Part shown: positions 38,412-47,628 of the stretch, piece by piece | How the letters are laid out: each line of letters begins with the position of its first letter | How positions within the stretch are numbered: the first letter of the stretch is position 1 | DNA from: Paenibacillus sp. URB8-2 | GTDB lineage: Bacteria > Bacillota > Bacilli > Paenibacillales > Paenibacillaceae | NCBI RefSeq assembly: GCF_013393385.1 | Contig: NZ_AP023239.1 | Span: 5,146,001 to 5,210,000, forward strand | Length of the DNA stretch: 64,000 nt | Direction of reading: 5' to 3' | The notes under the pieces: generated by a model | What the model saw: the letters and a program-made list of their open reading frames with translations, nothing else | What the model was told of the DNA's origin: nothing | Database searches by the model: none | Position numbers and translations under genes: made by a program

Positions 38412-38453
38412 AACGGCCGAGCCGCTTACGGGAATCTCCCCGGCCCAGCCGTT
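38412..38453 (-). terminator. Terminator after secA
   Basis: AACGGC pairs with GCCGTT, with an inner GCCG/CGGC stem. The minus strand continues TCTTCTT. It lies 44-85 bp after the secA stop codon and just before the prfB start, so prfB transcription may depend on read-through or its own promoter. Confidence 0.6.
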
Positions 38454-38496
38454 CCTCATATTCATCATACCGTCTTCGTCGGCGGATTTAACCAAA

Positions 38497-41004
38497 TTAG
38501 GCGTTTTGTCCGTGGCAGTTCTTGAATTTCTTGCCGCTACCGCAAGGACAAGGATCATTGCGTCCCACCGTTGCCCCGACCGCTACCGGACGCTTCTCGG
38601 CAGGCTCGCCGTTTGTAGAGATTTTATTCTCTTCTACAACGGATTGACGCTCCTGGTTCGTCTCAATATGGGCCTTCATGATGTAGGTCGCCACTTCTTC
38701 CTGGATGGTCGCCGTCATGGCATTGAACATCTCAAAGCCTTCGAACTGATATTCGCGCAGCGGATCGGTGCCGCCGTAAGCGCGCAGATGAATCCCTTGG
38801 CGGAGCTGATCCATCGCATCAATGTGGTCCATCCATTTGCTGTCGACAGCGCGCAGCACGATAACCTTCTCGAATTCGCGTACCAGCTCGGAGCCGAGCC
38901 GTTCTTCGCGGGCTGCGTATTTCTCCAGCACCTTCTCGAAGATGGACTCCACGATCTCCTCGGCTTCCTTGCCCCACAAATCGTCGCGGGTGAGGGAGCC
39001 TTCGTCAAGGAGCTTGCTGTTTACATAATCAGCGACTTCTTGCAGCTCCCAGTTCTCGGGAATGTCGTCGCTGCAGTGCGCTTCTACGACCCGCTCGATG
39101 ACCGGACGGATCATTTCGACAACGATATCCTTGATATTTTCCGATTCCAGAATTTCACGGCGCTGCTTATAGATAATTTCGCGCTGCTGGTTCATGACAT
39201 CGTCATATTGGAGAACCACTTTGCGGATGTCGAAGTTATTGCCTTCCACCCGTTTCTGGGCCGATTCCACCGCACGGGTAATCATCCGGCTCTCGATCGG
39301 CTGGTCTTCTTCAAACCCGAGGCGCTCCATCATGTTCAGCACATTGTCCGCGCCGAAACGCTTCATCAGTTCGTCGCCCAGCGACAGGTAGAACTGCGTC
39401 GAGCCCGGATCGCCCTGGCGGCCCGCCCGGCCACGGAGCTGGTTGTCGATCCGCCGGGATTCATGGCGCTCGGTACCGATGATATGGAGTCCCCCGACTT
39501 CCGATACGCCTTCGCCGAGAATGATGTCGGTGCCGCGGCCCGCCATATTGGTCGCAATCGTCACCGTCCCGGGTTGTCCCGCATGCGAGATGATTTCCGC
39601 TTCCGCCGCATGATGCTTGGCGTTAAGCACCTGATGCTTGACCCCCTTGCGCTTCAGCATTTCCGAGACAAGCTCTGAGTTCTCAATCGACACCGTACCG
39701 ACCAGCACCGGTTGGTTCTTCTTATGGCGTTCCACAATCTCCTCGACAACGGCGTTAAACTTGCCGTTCTCGCTCTTGTAGACCACATCAGGCATATCTT
39801 CGCGCTGGTTCTGCTTGTTCGTCGGCACCTGAAGAACTTCCAGTCCGTAAATTTTCTTGAATTCCTCTTCTTCCGTCTTTGCCGTACCGGTCATACCGGC
39901 CAGCTTGCGGTACATGCGGAAGTAGTTCTGGAACGTAATGGTGGCGAGCGTCATGCTCTCGTTCTGCACCTGAATTTCTTCCTTCGCTTCAATCGCCTGG
40001 TGCAGGCCGTCGCTGTAACGGCGTCCCGACATCAGACGTCCCGTAAATTCATCGACGATGACAACTTCATCCTCCGTCACCACATAATCGACGTCGCGGC
40101 GCATAATGACGTTTGCCTTCAGGGCTTGAACAATATGGTGGTTGAGCGTGACGTGGCTGTGGTCGTACAGGTTCTCGATGCCGAAAGCTTTCTCGGCAAT
40201 CGCCACACCTTTTTCGGTCAGCGCGACAGACTTCACCTTGATATCCACAGTGTAATGCTCTTCAGGCTGCAATCTTTTCACGAAACGGTCGGCTGCATAG
40301 TACAGCTCCGTCGACTTCTCAGCTTGTCCGGAAATAATGAGCGGCGTCCGAGCTTCATCGATCAGAATGGAGTCCACTTCGTCAATGATGCAGAAAAAGA
40401 GCGGACGCTGCACCATTTGCTCTTTGTAGAGCACCATGTTGTCGCGCAAATAGTCAAAACCGAATTCGTTATTCGTGCCATACGTAATATCGCAGGCATA
40501 AGCATTCTGTTTATCGGCATGGTCCATGCCGCTCAGGTTAACCCCAACCGTCATGCCCAAAAAATTATAAATTTGTGCCATTTGGGCGCTGTCGCGCTGG
40601 GCCAGATAATCATTGACCGTAACGACATGCACACCTTTTTCAAGCAGAGCGTTCAAGTAAACCGGCAGTGTTCCGACCAGCGTCTTGCCTTCACCGGTCT
40701 TCATTTCGGCGATTCTGCCTTCATGCAGCGCCATTCCTCCGATGAGCTGCACATCGAAGTGCCGCATGCCCAGCGTACGCTTTGAAGCCTCGCGTACGGT
40801 TGCGAAAGCCTCCGGAAGAATTTCATCAGCCGTCTCACCTTTTTCAATCCGGGCACGGAACTCCTCGGTCTTGGCTCTCAAGGCTTCATCGGACAACGCC
40901 TCAAATTCAGGCTCCAGCCCGTTAATGACTTCGACCGTCTTCAACAGACGTTTGACATCGCGTTCATTCGTGTCGCCGAATATTTTTTTAACAAGTCCTA
41001 GCAT
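38497..41004 (-). CDS. secA: Preprotein translocase ATPase SecA
   Basis: 835 residues, usual length. Walker A in [13 protein letters not shown], Walker [22 protein letters not shown], the preprotein-crosslinking region, and [11 protein letters not shown] of the second nucleotide-binding domain. The C-terminal zinc motif [14 protein letters not shown] is intact. Drives export through SecYEG. AAAGGGG precedes the ATG at 41004. It lies downstream of hpf and upstream of prfB, as in Bacillus. Confidence 0.98.
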   Translation of the reverse strand: MLGLVKKIFGDTNERDVKRLLKTVEVINGLEPEFEALSDEALRAKTEEFRARIEKGETADEILPEAFATVREASKRTLGMRHFDVQLIGGMALHEGRIAEMKTGEGKTLVGTLPVYLNALLEKGVHVVTVNDYLAQRDSAQMAQIYNFLGMTVGVNLSGMDHADKQNAYACDITYGTNNEFGFDYLRDNMVLYKEQMVQRPLFFCIIDEVDSILIDEARTPLIISGQAEKSTELYYAADRFVKRLQPEEHYTVDIKVKSVALTEKGVAIAEKAFGIENLYDHSHVTLNHHIVQALKANVIMRRDVDYVVTEDEVVIVDEFTGRLMSGRRYSDGLHQAIEAKEEIQVQNESMTLATITFQNYFRMYRKLAGMTGTAKTEEEEFKKIYGLEVLQVPTNKQNQREDMPDVVYKSENGKFNAVVEEIVERHKKNQPVLVGTVSIENSELVSEMLKRKGVKHQVLNAKHHAAEAEIISHAGQPGTVTIATNMAGRGTDIILGEGVSEVGGLHIIGTERHESRRIDNQLRGRAGRQGDPGSTQFYLSLGDELMKRFGADNVLNMMERLGFEEDQPIESRMITRAVESAQKRVEGNNFDIRKVVLQYDDVMNQQREIIYKQRREILESENIKDIVVEMIRPVIERVVEAHCSDDIPENWELQEVADYVNSKLLDEGSLTRDDLWGKEAEEIVESIFEKVLEKYAAREERLGSELVREFEKVIVLRAVDSKWMDHIDAMDQLRQGIHLRAYGGTDPLREYQFEGFEMFNAMTATIQEEVATYIMKAHIETNQERQSVVEENKISTNGEPAEKRPVAVGATVGRNDPCPCGSGKKFKNCHGQNA

Positions 41005-41101
41005 GGTTAACCCCTTTCATGCAACACAGATGGTGGAACCTCAGCCCATCCTCACAAAATTGAAAGGGCCACTTAACCTATTCGATTCCGCTGCTTCATA
41101 A

Positions 41102-41130
41102 ATTGTAACAGTTTGTAAGAGTTGCCGCAA
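41102..41130 (-). promoter_or_regulatory. Candidate secA sigma-A promoter
   Basis: On the minus strand TTGCGG (41130-41125) and TACAAT (41107-41102) are 17 bp apart, about 100 bp before the secA ATG. The -35 matches 4 of 6 positions. It lies after the hpf terminator, so secA has its own start here. Confidence 0.5.
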
Positions 41131-41179
41131 TACAAGCAGAAGTTACCTGCTTTGCGGACCTTCATATATATACGCACAA

Positions 41180-41211
41180 GAGCCCTATCCGCTTCATGCG
41201 AATAAGGGCTC
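41180..41211 (-). terminator. Terminator after hpf
   Basis: A GAGCCCTATCCGC / GCGAATAAGGGCTC stem with a five-base loop. The T-run on the minus strand is poor (TTGTGCG), so termination may be partial. It lies about 90 bp after the hpf stop codon. Confidence 0.5.
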
Positions 41212-41297
41212 GGGTAATTATCTTCATCTGGATGACATTTCAGCTTATCCAAGGATGACCTTGCAATGGGGCACCCTCATTTACCGATCACATCTGG

Positions 41298-41855
41298 TCA
41301 ATCCTGTTCAATCAATCCGTATTTGCCGTCATTTCGTTTGTACACGACACTTACCTCGGAAGTGTCAATGTTGGAAAATACAAAGAAATTATGTCCCACC
41401 ATATTCATTTGCAGGATCGCTTCCTCCACGTCCATCGGCTTCAATGTGAAGCGTTTGTTGCGCACAACCTCCAATTCTTCATCCTGTTCTTCCAAGGCGA
41501 CGGAACCATTCGATCCGCCTTCCACGAAAAGCGTCTTCAGGCTTCCTTCCTGACGGAACTTCCGGTTGAGTTTGGTTTTGTGCTTGCGGATTTGGCGCTC
41601 AAGCTTGTCCACTACCCCGTCGATCGAAGCATACATATCATCGCTGCGGACTTCCGCGCGAAGCGTGACACCGGCCAGCGGGATTGTTACTTCCACCGTA
41701 TGAAGACCCCGTATAACGCTGAGCGTTACGAAACCTTCTTGAGTAGGGGGCGCATCGAAATACTTCTCAAGTCTGCTGAGCTTCTTATCAACATACTCTC
41801 TCAAAGCGTCGGTCACTTCAATTTGTTGACCTCGAATGCTGAATTGCATGGGCAC
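41298..41855 (-). CDS. hpf: Ribosome hibernation promoting factor, long form
   Basis: 185 residues: an N-terminal HPF/S30AE domain at about 1-100 (MQFSIRGQQIEVTDALREYVDKKLSRLEKYFD) and the C-terminal long-form domain at about 125-185 (KRFTLKPMDVEEAILQMNMVGHNFFVFSN). Dimerises 70S ribosomes into inactive 100S in stationary phase. It sits between fliT and secA as in B. subtilis (yvyD), though the SLH and cold-shock genes intervene here. Confidence 0.97.
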   Translation of the reverse strand: MPMQFSIRGQQIEVTDALREYVDKKLSRLEKYFDAPPTQEGFVTLSVIRGLHTVEVTIPLAGVTLRAEVRSDDMYASIDGVVDKLERQIRKHKTKLNRKFRQEGSLKTLFVEGGSNGSVALEEQDEELEVVRNKRFTLKPMDVEEAILQMNMVGHNFFVFSNIDTSEVSVVYKRNDGKYGLIEQD

Positions 41856-41872
41856 TCCTCCTTTGCACCTTT

Positions 41873-41901
41873 ATTATACCAAAACGTAAGCGCCATGTAA
41901 A
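41873..41901 (-). promoter_or_regulatory. hpf sigma-A promoter
   Basis: On the minus strand TTTACA (41901-41896) and TATAAT (41878-41873) are separated by exactly 17 bp. The -10 is about 20 bp from the hpf start codon, giving a very short leader. A sigma-B site, known for the B. subtilis homologue, was not clearly visible. Confidence 0.75.
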
Positions 41902-41941
41902 AAGTTTAAAATTGTGTAATACGCTTTCAAATGTAAAAAAA

Positions 41942-41967
41942 GACCTGAAGCGCCAAGGCTTCAGGTC
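41942..41967 (-). terminator. Terminator after the SLH-protein gene
   Basis: A ten-bp stem (GACCTGAAGC / GCTTCAGGTC) with a six-base loop and seven T residues on the minus strand, 50 bp after the gene's stop codon. Confidence 0.9.
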
Positions 41968-42019
41968 CGCGGGTAACTTGCTCCGATATAAGTTGTTGAG
42001 CTTTCTATCCTGCTGTTTG

Positions 42020-43441
42020 TTACTTCGTCTGCACGGTGACGACTTCAACCGTCGAGTATCCCCCGGTGCCGTCCCCTGCTACAAGGTAAACCTTGTATTC
42101 CTTGCCGCTGGCAAGGCCGGTGATCGTAATTGGAGTTTGGGTTCCAGGTATAATGACCGGTAGGCCTCCGCTCCATCCGCTGCCGACGGCAATTCCTGAG
42201 GCGTTTTGCCCGTTCCACACCTGTTCGGCGGTAGGAGCAGCGGCTCCCGTCGCAATCGACGGGTCGGATGGGATCACGACATAGCGGATTTGTCCGGCCA
42301 GATCACCCGCAGAGCCGTAAGTTACATATACCACTGAAGTAACGGTAGTCGATGTTCCTGACGCGGCGTAAGTGATTCCCGTTACCGTGCTTGCCGTTGT
42401 CTTGAAGTCCACTCTCGCTACGCTCACCGACCGGTTGCCGTAATTATCAACCAGGATAATAAATGCGGAATAATTCGTACCGGCCGTTAGTCCATATACG
42501 GAGAAGGAAACGGTACTGCCGGCGGTTGTAAACTTCAATCCTTTATTCACCACCGATACGCCGCTTCCCGCCGAACCGAGGTAAATCTCATTAACGGTTG
42601 GCAGCGCTGCCGAGCCGGCTGCGACCACATAGTATACCGAGCCGGTAACGTTGGACGTGAAATAGACGTCTGCCGTTACCGAGCCTACATGGCCGTAAGT
42701 CGCTCCGCTTACTGTTGGATACGAGACCGTGCCGCCTCCTCCGCCGCCCCCGCCAGTGGACGGTGTCGGAGCAGGGGTAGCCGACGGCGTCGGCGTCGCT
42801 GGTGTCGCACTCGCGCCGCCGGTATTATGGGCGGACGAGTTGCCAACGATGATCACCGCTTCCGCGCGGGTCAGCGGTTTCTTCGGTCCGAACGTACCGT
42901 TCGGATAACCTGTAATAATCTTCAGGTTGGCCACAGCCGCAACCGAGCCACGGGCCCAGGCTGAGATTTGTGCAGCATCCTTGAATGTCGTTGACGTTGC
43001 ATCGGTGCTAAGGTGCAGTACCTTCGCCGCAATGACCGCCGCTTCCTGGCGTGTAATCGGACTGTTGGGGTGGAAGGTGTTGTTTGAATAGCCGTTGATA
43101 TATCCGGCTTTAACCGCCTTCGCTACCTCGCTGTAAGCCCAGTTCGTGGTCTTGACGTCCGTAAAAGTAACCGTTGCTGTGTCCTTAAAGCTGAACAGAC
43201 GATTGACCACAGCTACAAATTCCGCCCGTGTAATCGCTTTGTTCGGCTTAAAGGTACCGTCCGGATACCCCGTCAAATATCCTTTGTCCAGCCAGTCCTG
43301 CACTTTGCTCTGCGCCCAGTGCCCTTGAATGTCCTTAGGCGTGGATGCAGCGGATGCGGCTCCAAGCGAGCCGAACACCATTCCGATTCCGAGGACCCCG
43401 GTCAGAAGACCGCGCCAAAACTTTTTCATACTATTATTCAC
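42020..43441 (-). CDS. SLH-domain surface protein with Fn3-like repeats
   Basis: 473 residues: signal peptide (about 1-31, ASA cleavage), three S-layer homology domains at about 33-90, 95-150 and 155-210 (KDIQGHWAQSKVQDWLDKGYLTGYPDGTF, then two repeats), a Thr/Pro/Gly linker (TPTPSATPAP), and a C-terminal region of about 250 residues with fibronectin-like beta-repeats (ITITGLASGKEYKVYLVAGD). SLH domains bind pyruvylated cell-wall polymers. No catalytic motif is seen, so an adhesin or structural role is plausible. It interrupts the flagellar-hpf order of Bacillus. About 230 bp separate it from the cold-shock gene upstream. Confidence 0.9.
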   Translation of the reverse strand: MNNSMKKFWRGLLTGVLGIGMVFGSLGAASAASTPKDIQGHWAQSKVQDWLDKGYLTGYPDGTFKPNKAITRAEFVAVVNRLFSFKDTATVTFTDVKTTNWAYSEVAKAVKAGYINGYSNNTFHPNSPITRQEAAVIAAKVLHLSTDATSTTFKDAAQISAWARGSVAAVANLKIITGYPNGTFGPKKPLTRAEAVIIVGNSSAHNTGGASATPATPTPSATPAPTPSTGGGGGGGGTVSYPTVSGATYGHVGSVTADVYFTSNVTGSVYYVVAAGSAALPTVNEIYLGSAGSGVSVVNKGLKFTTAGSTVSFSVYGLTAGTNYSAFIILVDNYGNRSVSVARVDFKTTASTVTGITYAASGTSTTVTSVVYVTYGSAGDLAGQIRYVVIPSDPSIATGAAAPTAEQVWNGQNASGIAVGSGWSGGLPVIIPGTQTPITITGLASGKEYKVYLVAGDGTGGYSTVEVVTVQTK

Positions 43442-43584
43442 TCTCCTATCTTTGTAGTGGGAATAGTCATTAAATAAAGACAGAATAAGCTCAACAATTA
43501 CCCACTCTCCCTATTCCAGGACATTTTACCGAATTCCTGCTTGAAATTTACAAAAGATGTATTCTTCTCAAAAAAATAAAAAAA

Positions 43585-43606
43585 GACCCCAGGATACCCC
43601 AGGGTC
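43585..43606 (-). terminator. Terminator after the cold-shock gene
   Basis: A GACCC / GGGTC outer stem with a mismatched inner part is followed on the minus strand by seven T residues and more T-rich sequence. It lies about 65 bp after the cold-shock stop codon. Confidence 0.65.
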
Positions 43607-43671
43607 TCTCGCTAGCGTCGTCTCAATTTGCTAACCATCTACCGTATATGTAGGTCGGCTATGCCGGATGA

Positions 43672-43869
43672 TTATAATTTGATTACGTTAGCTGCTTGTG
43701 GTCCGCGTGCGCCTTCCACGATGTCAAACTCAACCGACTGTCCTTCTTCCAGTGTCTTGAAACCTTCGGTTTGGATCGCGGAGAAGTGAACGAATACGTC
43801 GCCGCCTTCTGCAGTCTCGATGAAACCGTAACCTTTTTCTGCGTTAAACCATTTAACTTTTCCTTCCAT
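43672..43869 (-). CDS. cspB: Cold-shock protein, CspA/CspB family
   Basis: 65 residues from the ATG at 43869; the upstream extension of the open frame is not a real part. The RNA-binding motifs KGYGFI and VFVHFSAI are intact, so it is an RNA chaperone with the standard OB fold. AAGGG lies twelve bases upstream. It has an unusually long possible 5' leader (the gap to fliT is 221 bp), typical for cold-shock genes whose mRNA folds with temperature. Confidence 0.95.
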   Translation of the reverse strand: MEGKVKWFNAEKGYGFIETAEGGDVFVHFSAIQTEGFKTLEEGQSVEFDIVEGARGPQAANVIKL

Positions 43870-44090
43870 TGCTTGAACATTCCCTTCATCATCAAATGAA
43901 CGTGAGTCTTGCTCACAATTCTGACTATACCACCGCGAGTTCTCTGTTGTCAATTGGAAAAGAAAATGATTACCTTCAATTATTTCCCATACCAATGTTT
44001 GTAGAAAACAATACGCGATCATACAATCAAAAGAGGAACAGATGAGTAGTATTACCCCACTGTCCCTCGGTTTGAAACATGTATGCGAAA

Positions 44091-44432
44091 TTATTTTTTT
44101 CGGTCCATTAAAATGCTGTCCGGAGTATAGCCGGCTTCGTAAGCGCTTCGCTGAGCCTTGGCCAGATTGCGGCGCTGTAGTCCGTCACGGGCCTCCAGAC
44201 GGTGTGCATTCATACGGGCAAGGATCGCGCCGTCATGTTCCAGAATGCTGAGGATGGCGAGTTTTTGGGACTCGGCCAAAGACTGATGGTTTTCGACAAT
44301 CTGTTTTCCGATATCATCGACAAGATTCTGACGGTTCTCGACAAAAGCAGCGAGTTCCTCGTAAGAGGCATCCGGCAGACGAGAAAGAACATTTTGAGTA
44401 AGCAAGTTCAGCTCTGTTATTATGCTATCCAT
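44091..44432 (-). CDS. fliT: FliT-like flagellar chaperone
   Basis: 113 residues, mostly helical, with [33 protein letters not shown]. The call rests on position, because FliT family members are poorly conserved: it overlaps fliS by 8 bp and follows fliD, as in Bacillus. FliT-type proteins bind the cap protein FliD before export. Confidence 0.7.
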   Translation of the reverse strand: MDSIITELNLLTQNVLSRLPDASYEELAAFVENRQNLVDDIGKQIVENHQSLAESQKLAILSILEHDGAILARMNAHRLEARDGLQRRNLAKAQRSAYEAGYTPDSILMDRKK

Positions 44433-44823
44433 TCTGGATTTCCTGGCCCGCCGTCATCTTGGCCGCTTGGGCGAAGGCCTGGCGAAGCTCGGACAGGTAG
44501 CCGAGAGCTTCTTCTACCGGCTCCTTAGCCTTCTTGATGTTAGCCTGAATCAATAGATAGTTGGAATATTCGTATAATGAATAAAGTCCATTGGATACCT
44601 CATAAGATCGATCCAGAGTCGCCATGAGTTCAGTGACAATAGACTGTACTTTTCCCAGGTTAATATTGACTTTCTCATAGTCGGCGGCGTCCATGCCCTC
44701 CAAAGCGGTCTTGCCAAACCGGATCGCTCCGTCAAACAACATAAGCAGCAGCTGTGAGGGACTAGAGGTCTGTACGGACGACTGCCGGTATTTATCGTAA
44801 GGAGATGTGATCATAACGTTCAC
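44425..44823 (-). CDS. fliS: Flagellin export chaperone FliS
   Basis: 132 residues. YRQSSVQTSSPSQLLLMLFDGAIRFGKTAL is the typical FliS start. It binds the disordered C-terminus of flagellin before export. 18 bp after fliD and overlapping fliT, so one transcript is likely. Confidence 0.95.
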   Translation of the reverse strand: MNVMITSPYDKYRQSSVQTSSPSQLLLMLFDGAIRFGKTALEGMDAADYEKVNINLGKVQSIVTELMATLDRSYEVSNGLYSLYEYSNYLLIQANIKKAKEPVEEALGYLSELRQAFAQAAKMTAGQEIQNG

Positions 44824-44841
44824 CTTTCTTTTCCGTCTGGC

Positions 44842-46347
44842 TTATGAATTTAAGTAGCTTGTTAGGCTGGAAGATTGACTGTTATACTTACTAATTGCGG
44901 TTTCCATGGCTGTGAATCTTTTGTAAATATTGTCCTCGTAATCGTTCATACGGGCTTGAAGGTCTTTAATTCGTGTGGTATAGTCGGCCAACTCTTTTCC
45001 CATTACGCTATCAGTTTTGAAAGCCGCTGTAACATCGGATGAGAACTTCGATGTACCGGCTTTGATCGATAATTTCTCAACTGCATTTGTCATTTCGGTT
45101 GAAAGTTTGTCGAACAGTCCGGTAGTCGGACTGCCGGAAGGTCCCTGAAATACCGTGGTAACCTGTTGAGGATTATCTGAAAGGGCTTTTTTGAGCTTCT
45201 CTTCATCAACATACAGTTTACCGTTCTCATAATATTGTCCCGTCGTAATCCCTATAGAGCTTAGCTGTCCCAGTTTGTCGGTCAGAGCAGAACGAATCGT
45301 GGCAAGGGTAGACTTTAGAATGTCATCATTTTTCAAGAGCCCGCTCTTGGATTTATTCTCCCAAGCCTCAATCTGGGTTTCCGACATCTCTTTCTTCTGT
45401 TCATCGGTTAAAGGCGAATAATCGGTATATCGATCCTCATTAACCTTTGTGTTCAATGTATTTAGCAAAGTATTATAGTCGGATACAAAGTTCTTAATGG
45501 ATTCCAGCGCCTTTGCCGGATCGTTCGTGGTAGTTACTTTAGCGGAAGTTGTTGTTTTATCCAGTAAAGTAAAGGATACCCCGTTCAGCTTGAAGCTGTT
45601 GCTGGCGAATTCCAAAGAGGTCCAAACAGCATCCGACCCATTATTCACTTCTATCTTCGATGGTTGGTATGCCGTTTGTACAAGCGCACCTGCACCGAAT
45701 AATTTCAAAAAGGAATCCGCGGGGTTAAGAGTCACTGTCCCGCTTGCTGAATAGATTTTGGATGAGATTGAAAGTTTACCGGTCACTTCATCAAACTTCG
45801 CTGTGACGTTAGCACCATCTGTCTGACTGATTTTGGTAACCGCATCGGCGATAGACATATTTTGAGGCAGATCAATGGATTTGCCATTCACCGTTAATTT
45901 AAATACACCGCCTGTGGCTGAAGCGCCAGAGTTAAGCTTCTGCAGATCAGCCAGCGTAGAGCTGCTGGTTAGTCTCGCCTGATTGACCGCCGACATCGTT
46001 GCGCCGGAGGTAACAGCAGTCGCCGCTTTAGCAATCTGAGTTACTTTGATATTCATGGTAATGCCATTGGCATCGGCAGTGGCTTCGGCTTTAAGCGCAT
46101 CTGTGTCGCCTGTAACAACAGCCGATTGCGTATTCAAAGCGCTCGATTTATCGTAGGTAGTAAGTTTATTGGTTTTAAAATCAACAAGCTTGCTGTTGAT
46201 CTCCCTGTAGTTGTCTCTTTGCCACTCCATGATCTGCTTCTGTTGAGTCAATTTATCTAGCGGTGCTCTTTTGGCTGTCATCATCTGTTTAACGATACTA
46301 TCAACATCTATACCCGAAGCCAAACCGCTAATTCGAAGAGTCGCCAT
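44842..46347 (-). CDS. fliD: Flagellar hook-associated cap protein FliD
   Basis: 501 residues. N-terminal LRISGLASGIDVDSIVKQMMTAKRAPLDKLTQQ and the C-terminal coiled-coil terminating in TSYLNS match FliD_N and FliD_C. It forms the pentameric cap that guides flagellin assembly. 15 bp after flaG. Confidence 0.95.
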   Translation of the reverse strand: MATLRISGLASGIDVDSIVKQMMTAKRAPLDKLTQQKQIMEWQRDNYREINSKLVDFKTNKLTTYDKSSALNTQSAVVTGDTDALKAEATADANGITMNIKVTQIAKAATAVTSGATMSAVNQARLTSSSTLADLQKLNSGASATGGVFKLTVNGKSIDLPQNMSIADAVTKISQTDGANVTAKFDEVTGKLSISSKIYSASGTVTLNPADSFLKLFGAGALVQTAYQPSKIEVNNGSDAVWTSLEFASNSFKLNGVSFTLLDKTTTSAKVTTTNDPAKALESIKNFVSDYNTLLNTLNTKVNEDRYTDYSPLTDEQKKEMSETQIEAWENKSKSGLLKNDDILKSTLATIRSALTDKLGQLSSIGITTGQYYENGKLYVDEEKLKKALSDNPQQVTTVFQGPSGSPTTGLFDKLSTEMTNAVEKLSIKAGTSKFSSDVTAAFKTDSVMGKELADYTTRIKDLQARMNDYEDNIYKRFTAMETAISKYNSQSSSLTSYLNS

Positions 46348-46362
46348 CGTATCACCCCTGTT

Positions 46363-46752
46363 CTATACTTTCTCGTCTACAATAATCCCTGCGAATTCCA
46401 TCATATTGGCAACGAGGTCCAATGTCTTCTCCGGAGGAATCTCTCTAATTAATTCGCCCGTGTCTTTATTGAGGACTTTTACCATGATAGCTTTGGTTTC
46501 TTTGTGTACACTAACCTCGAACGTTGTCTCAGGCCCTTCCAATGCCTTCAGCACTTTTTCGAGTGCTTTTACGGTCTGTTCTTGCCCCTTTGAAACGGTG
46601 ACGCCTTGGATCTCCAATTTCTTCAATTCACCGGTTGTATAAACATTTTCAATACTGTAGTTGTCCGCTTCCGAAGACTTGGAATTCGGCTTGATCCGGT
46701 AATCCGGTATTGAAGTTTTGTAACCTCCTGCATTTGATAAGCGGACATCCAT
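46363..46752 (-). CDS. flaG: FlaG family protein
   Basis: 129 residues with the FlaG C-terminal signature VHKETKAIMVKVLNKDTGELIREIPPEKTLDLVANM. Function in filament length is suggested for the family. Start ATG at 46752, preceded by GGAGGGT. It begins the flaG-fliD-fliS-fliT unit. Confidence 0.92.
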   Translation of the reverse strand: MDVRLSNAGGYKTSIPDYRIKPNSKSSEADNYSIENVYTTGELKKLEIQGVTVSKGQEQTVKALEKVLKALEGPETTFEVSVHKETKAIMVKVLNKDTGELIREIPPEKTLDLVANMMEFAGIIVDEKV

Positions 46753-46787
46753 AATCAGTACCCTCCGTGGTTTTATTTATACTGTAT

Positions 46788-46813
46788 TTATCGGATAATC
46801 CCATAAAGAATTA
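46788..46813 (-). promoter_or_regulatory. Candidate sigma-D promoter for flaG-fliDST
   Basis: On the minus strand TAAT (46813-46810), 14 bp, then TCCGATAA (46795-46788). This compares with TAAA-N15-GCCGATAT for sigma-D: seven of eight in the -10 allowing A at the last base, three of four at -35. Distance to the flaG start is about 35 bp. Confidence 0.45.
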
Positions 46814-46860
46814 ATATATAGATTACAATAAATCTCCTTGATTCAAAAAAAGATTTCCAA

Positions 46861-47578
46861 TTAAATAGAAATGTTCCATCCGAGTTTATTCAGTGTCGAT
46901 TCAATAAGTTCATAATTATAACCTTCAAATTCGCCTCTGTTATCGATTATATCTTTCAATAATGCCGGATTATCTTTTACATATATCCAAGATTGAGTAC
47001 GATAGTCACACACTTTAATAATTTGCGCCGGGTTACCCGCAATAACCACATGATCCGAAACATCTTTTGTAATCACGCTGTTGGCCCCTATGACAGACCC
47101 GAATCCTATATTAAGATTACTTACAACTCTGGAACCTGCTCCAATCCATGCACCGTCTCTTACCTTCAGGGTATTATTATCCATTATATTTTGTAAGGCT
47201 ATCGGCAAATAAGGCGACCTGTATTCATGATTGTTATCGGATAAGTACAACTGAGGACCAAAAATGACATATTTCCCTATCTCTGTTTTATTAAAGGATT
47301 CAATAATAACGTTTCTATTTATAAAGACATTGGACTCAATATGCAGATTGACTTCTGTGTTTTTATTAAACGATCTATGTACACAGATAGGAATGATCGC
47401 CAAGTTGGACATGATCCCCAATAGAGATGCGCTCCGTGTTCGTAAAACCACGTTCTTGCCAATCTGTATATTTCACCCAAAATGGAAGTGCTTTCTTATT
47501 TCCTCTGTATTCATATACCACCCCTTCAAAAAGTACCTTCAATCTCCCAACTTTGGTATATCCATTAATCAAATGCAA
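46861..47578 (-). pseudogene. Frameshifted hexapeptide-repeat acetyltransferase
   Basis: Two overlapping frames read as one left-handed beta-helix acetyltransferase. The upstream frame (47578-47375, 67 codons from a TTG) gives NGYTKVGRLKVLFEGVVYEY ... ISIGDHVQLGDHSYLCT and stops at TAG; the downstream frame (46861-47451) continues with RSFNKNTEVNLHIESNVFINRN and the GAWIGAGSRV and VSDHVVIAGNPAQI motifs typical of the family. A +1 shift near 47377 joins them. The region is AT-rich against its neighbours. The first TTG abuts the fliC terminator and has no ribosome binding site. It may be a remnant of a flagellin-glycan modification gene; a sequencing error is possible. Confidence 0.7.
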
Positions 47579-47585
47579 ATAAAAA

Positions 47586-47612
47586 GGAGACCCTAGAAGG
47601 TCTAGAGTCTCC
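47586..47612 (-). terminator. Terminator after fliC
   Basis: GGAGAC and CTAGA pair with TCTAG and GTCTCC, one mismatch, with a short AGG loop; five T residues and more AT follow on the minus strand. It lies 17 bp after the flagellin stop codon. Confidence 0.85.
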
Positions 47613-47628
47613 TTTCTGATTGATAAGA

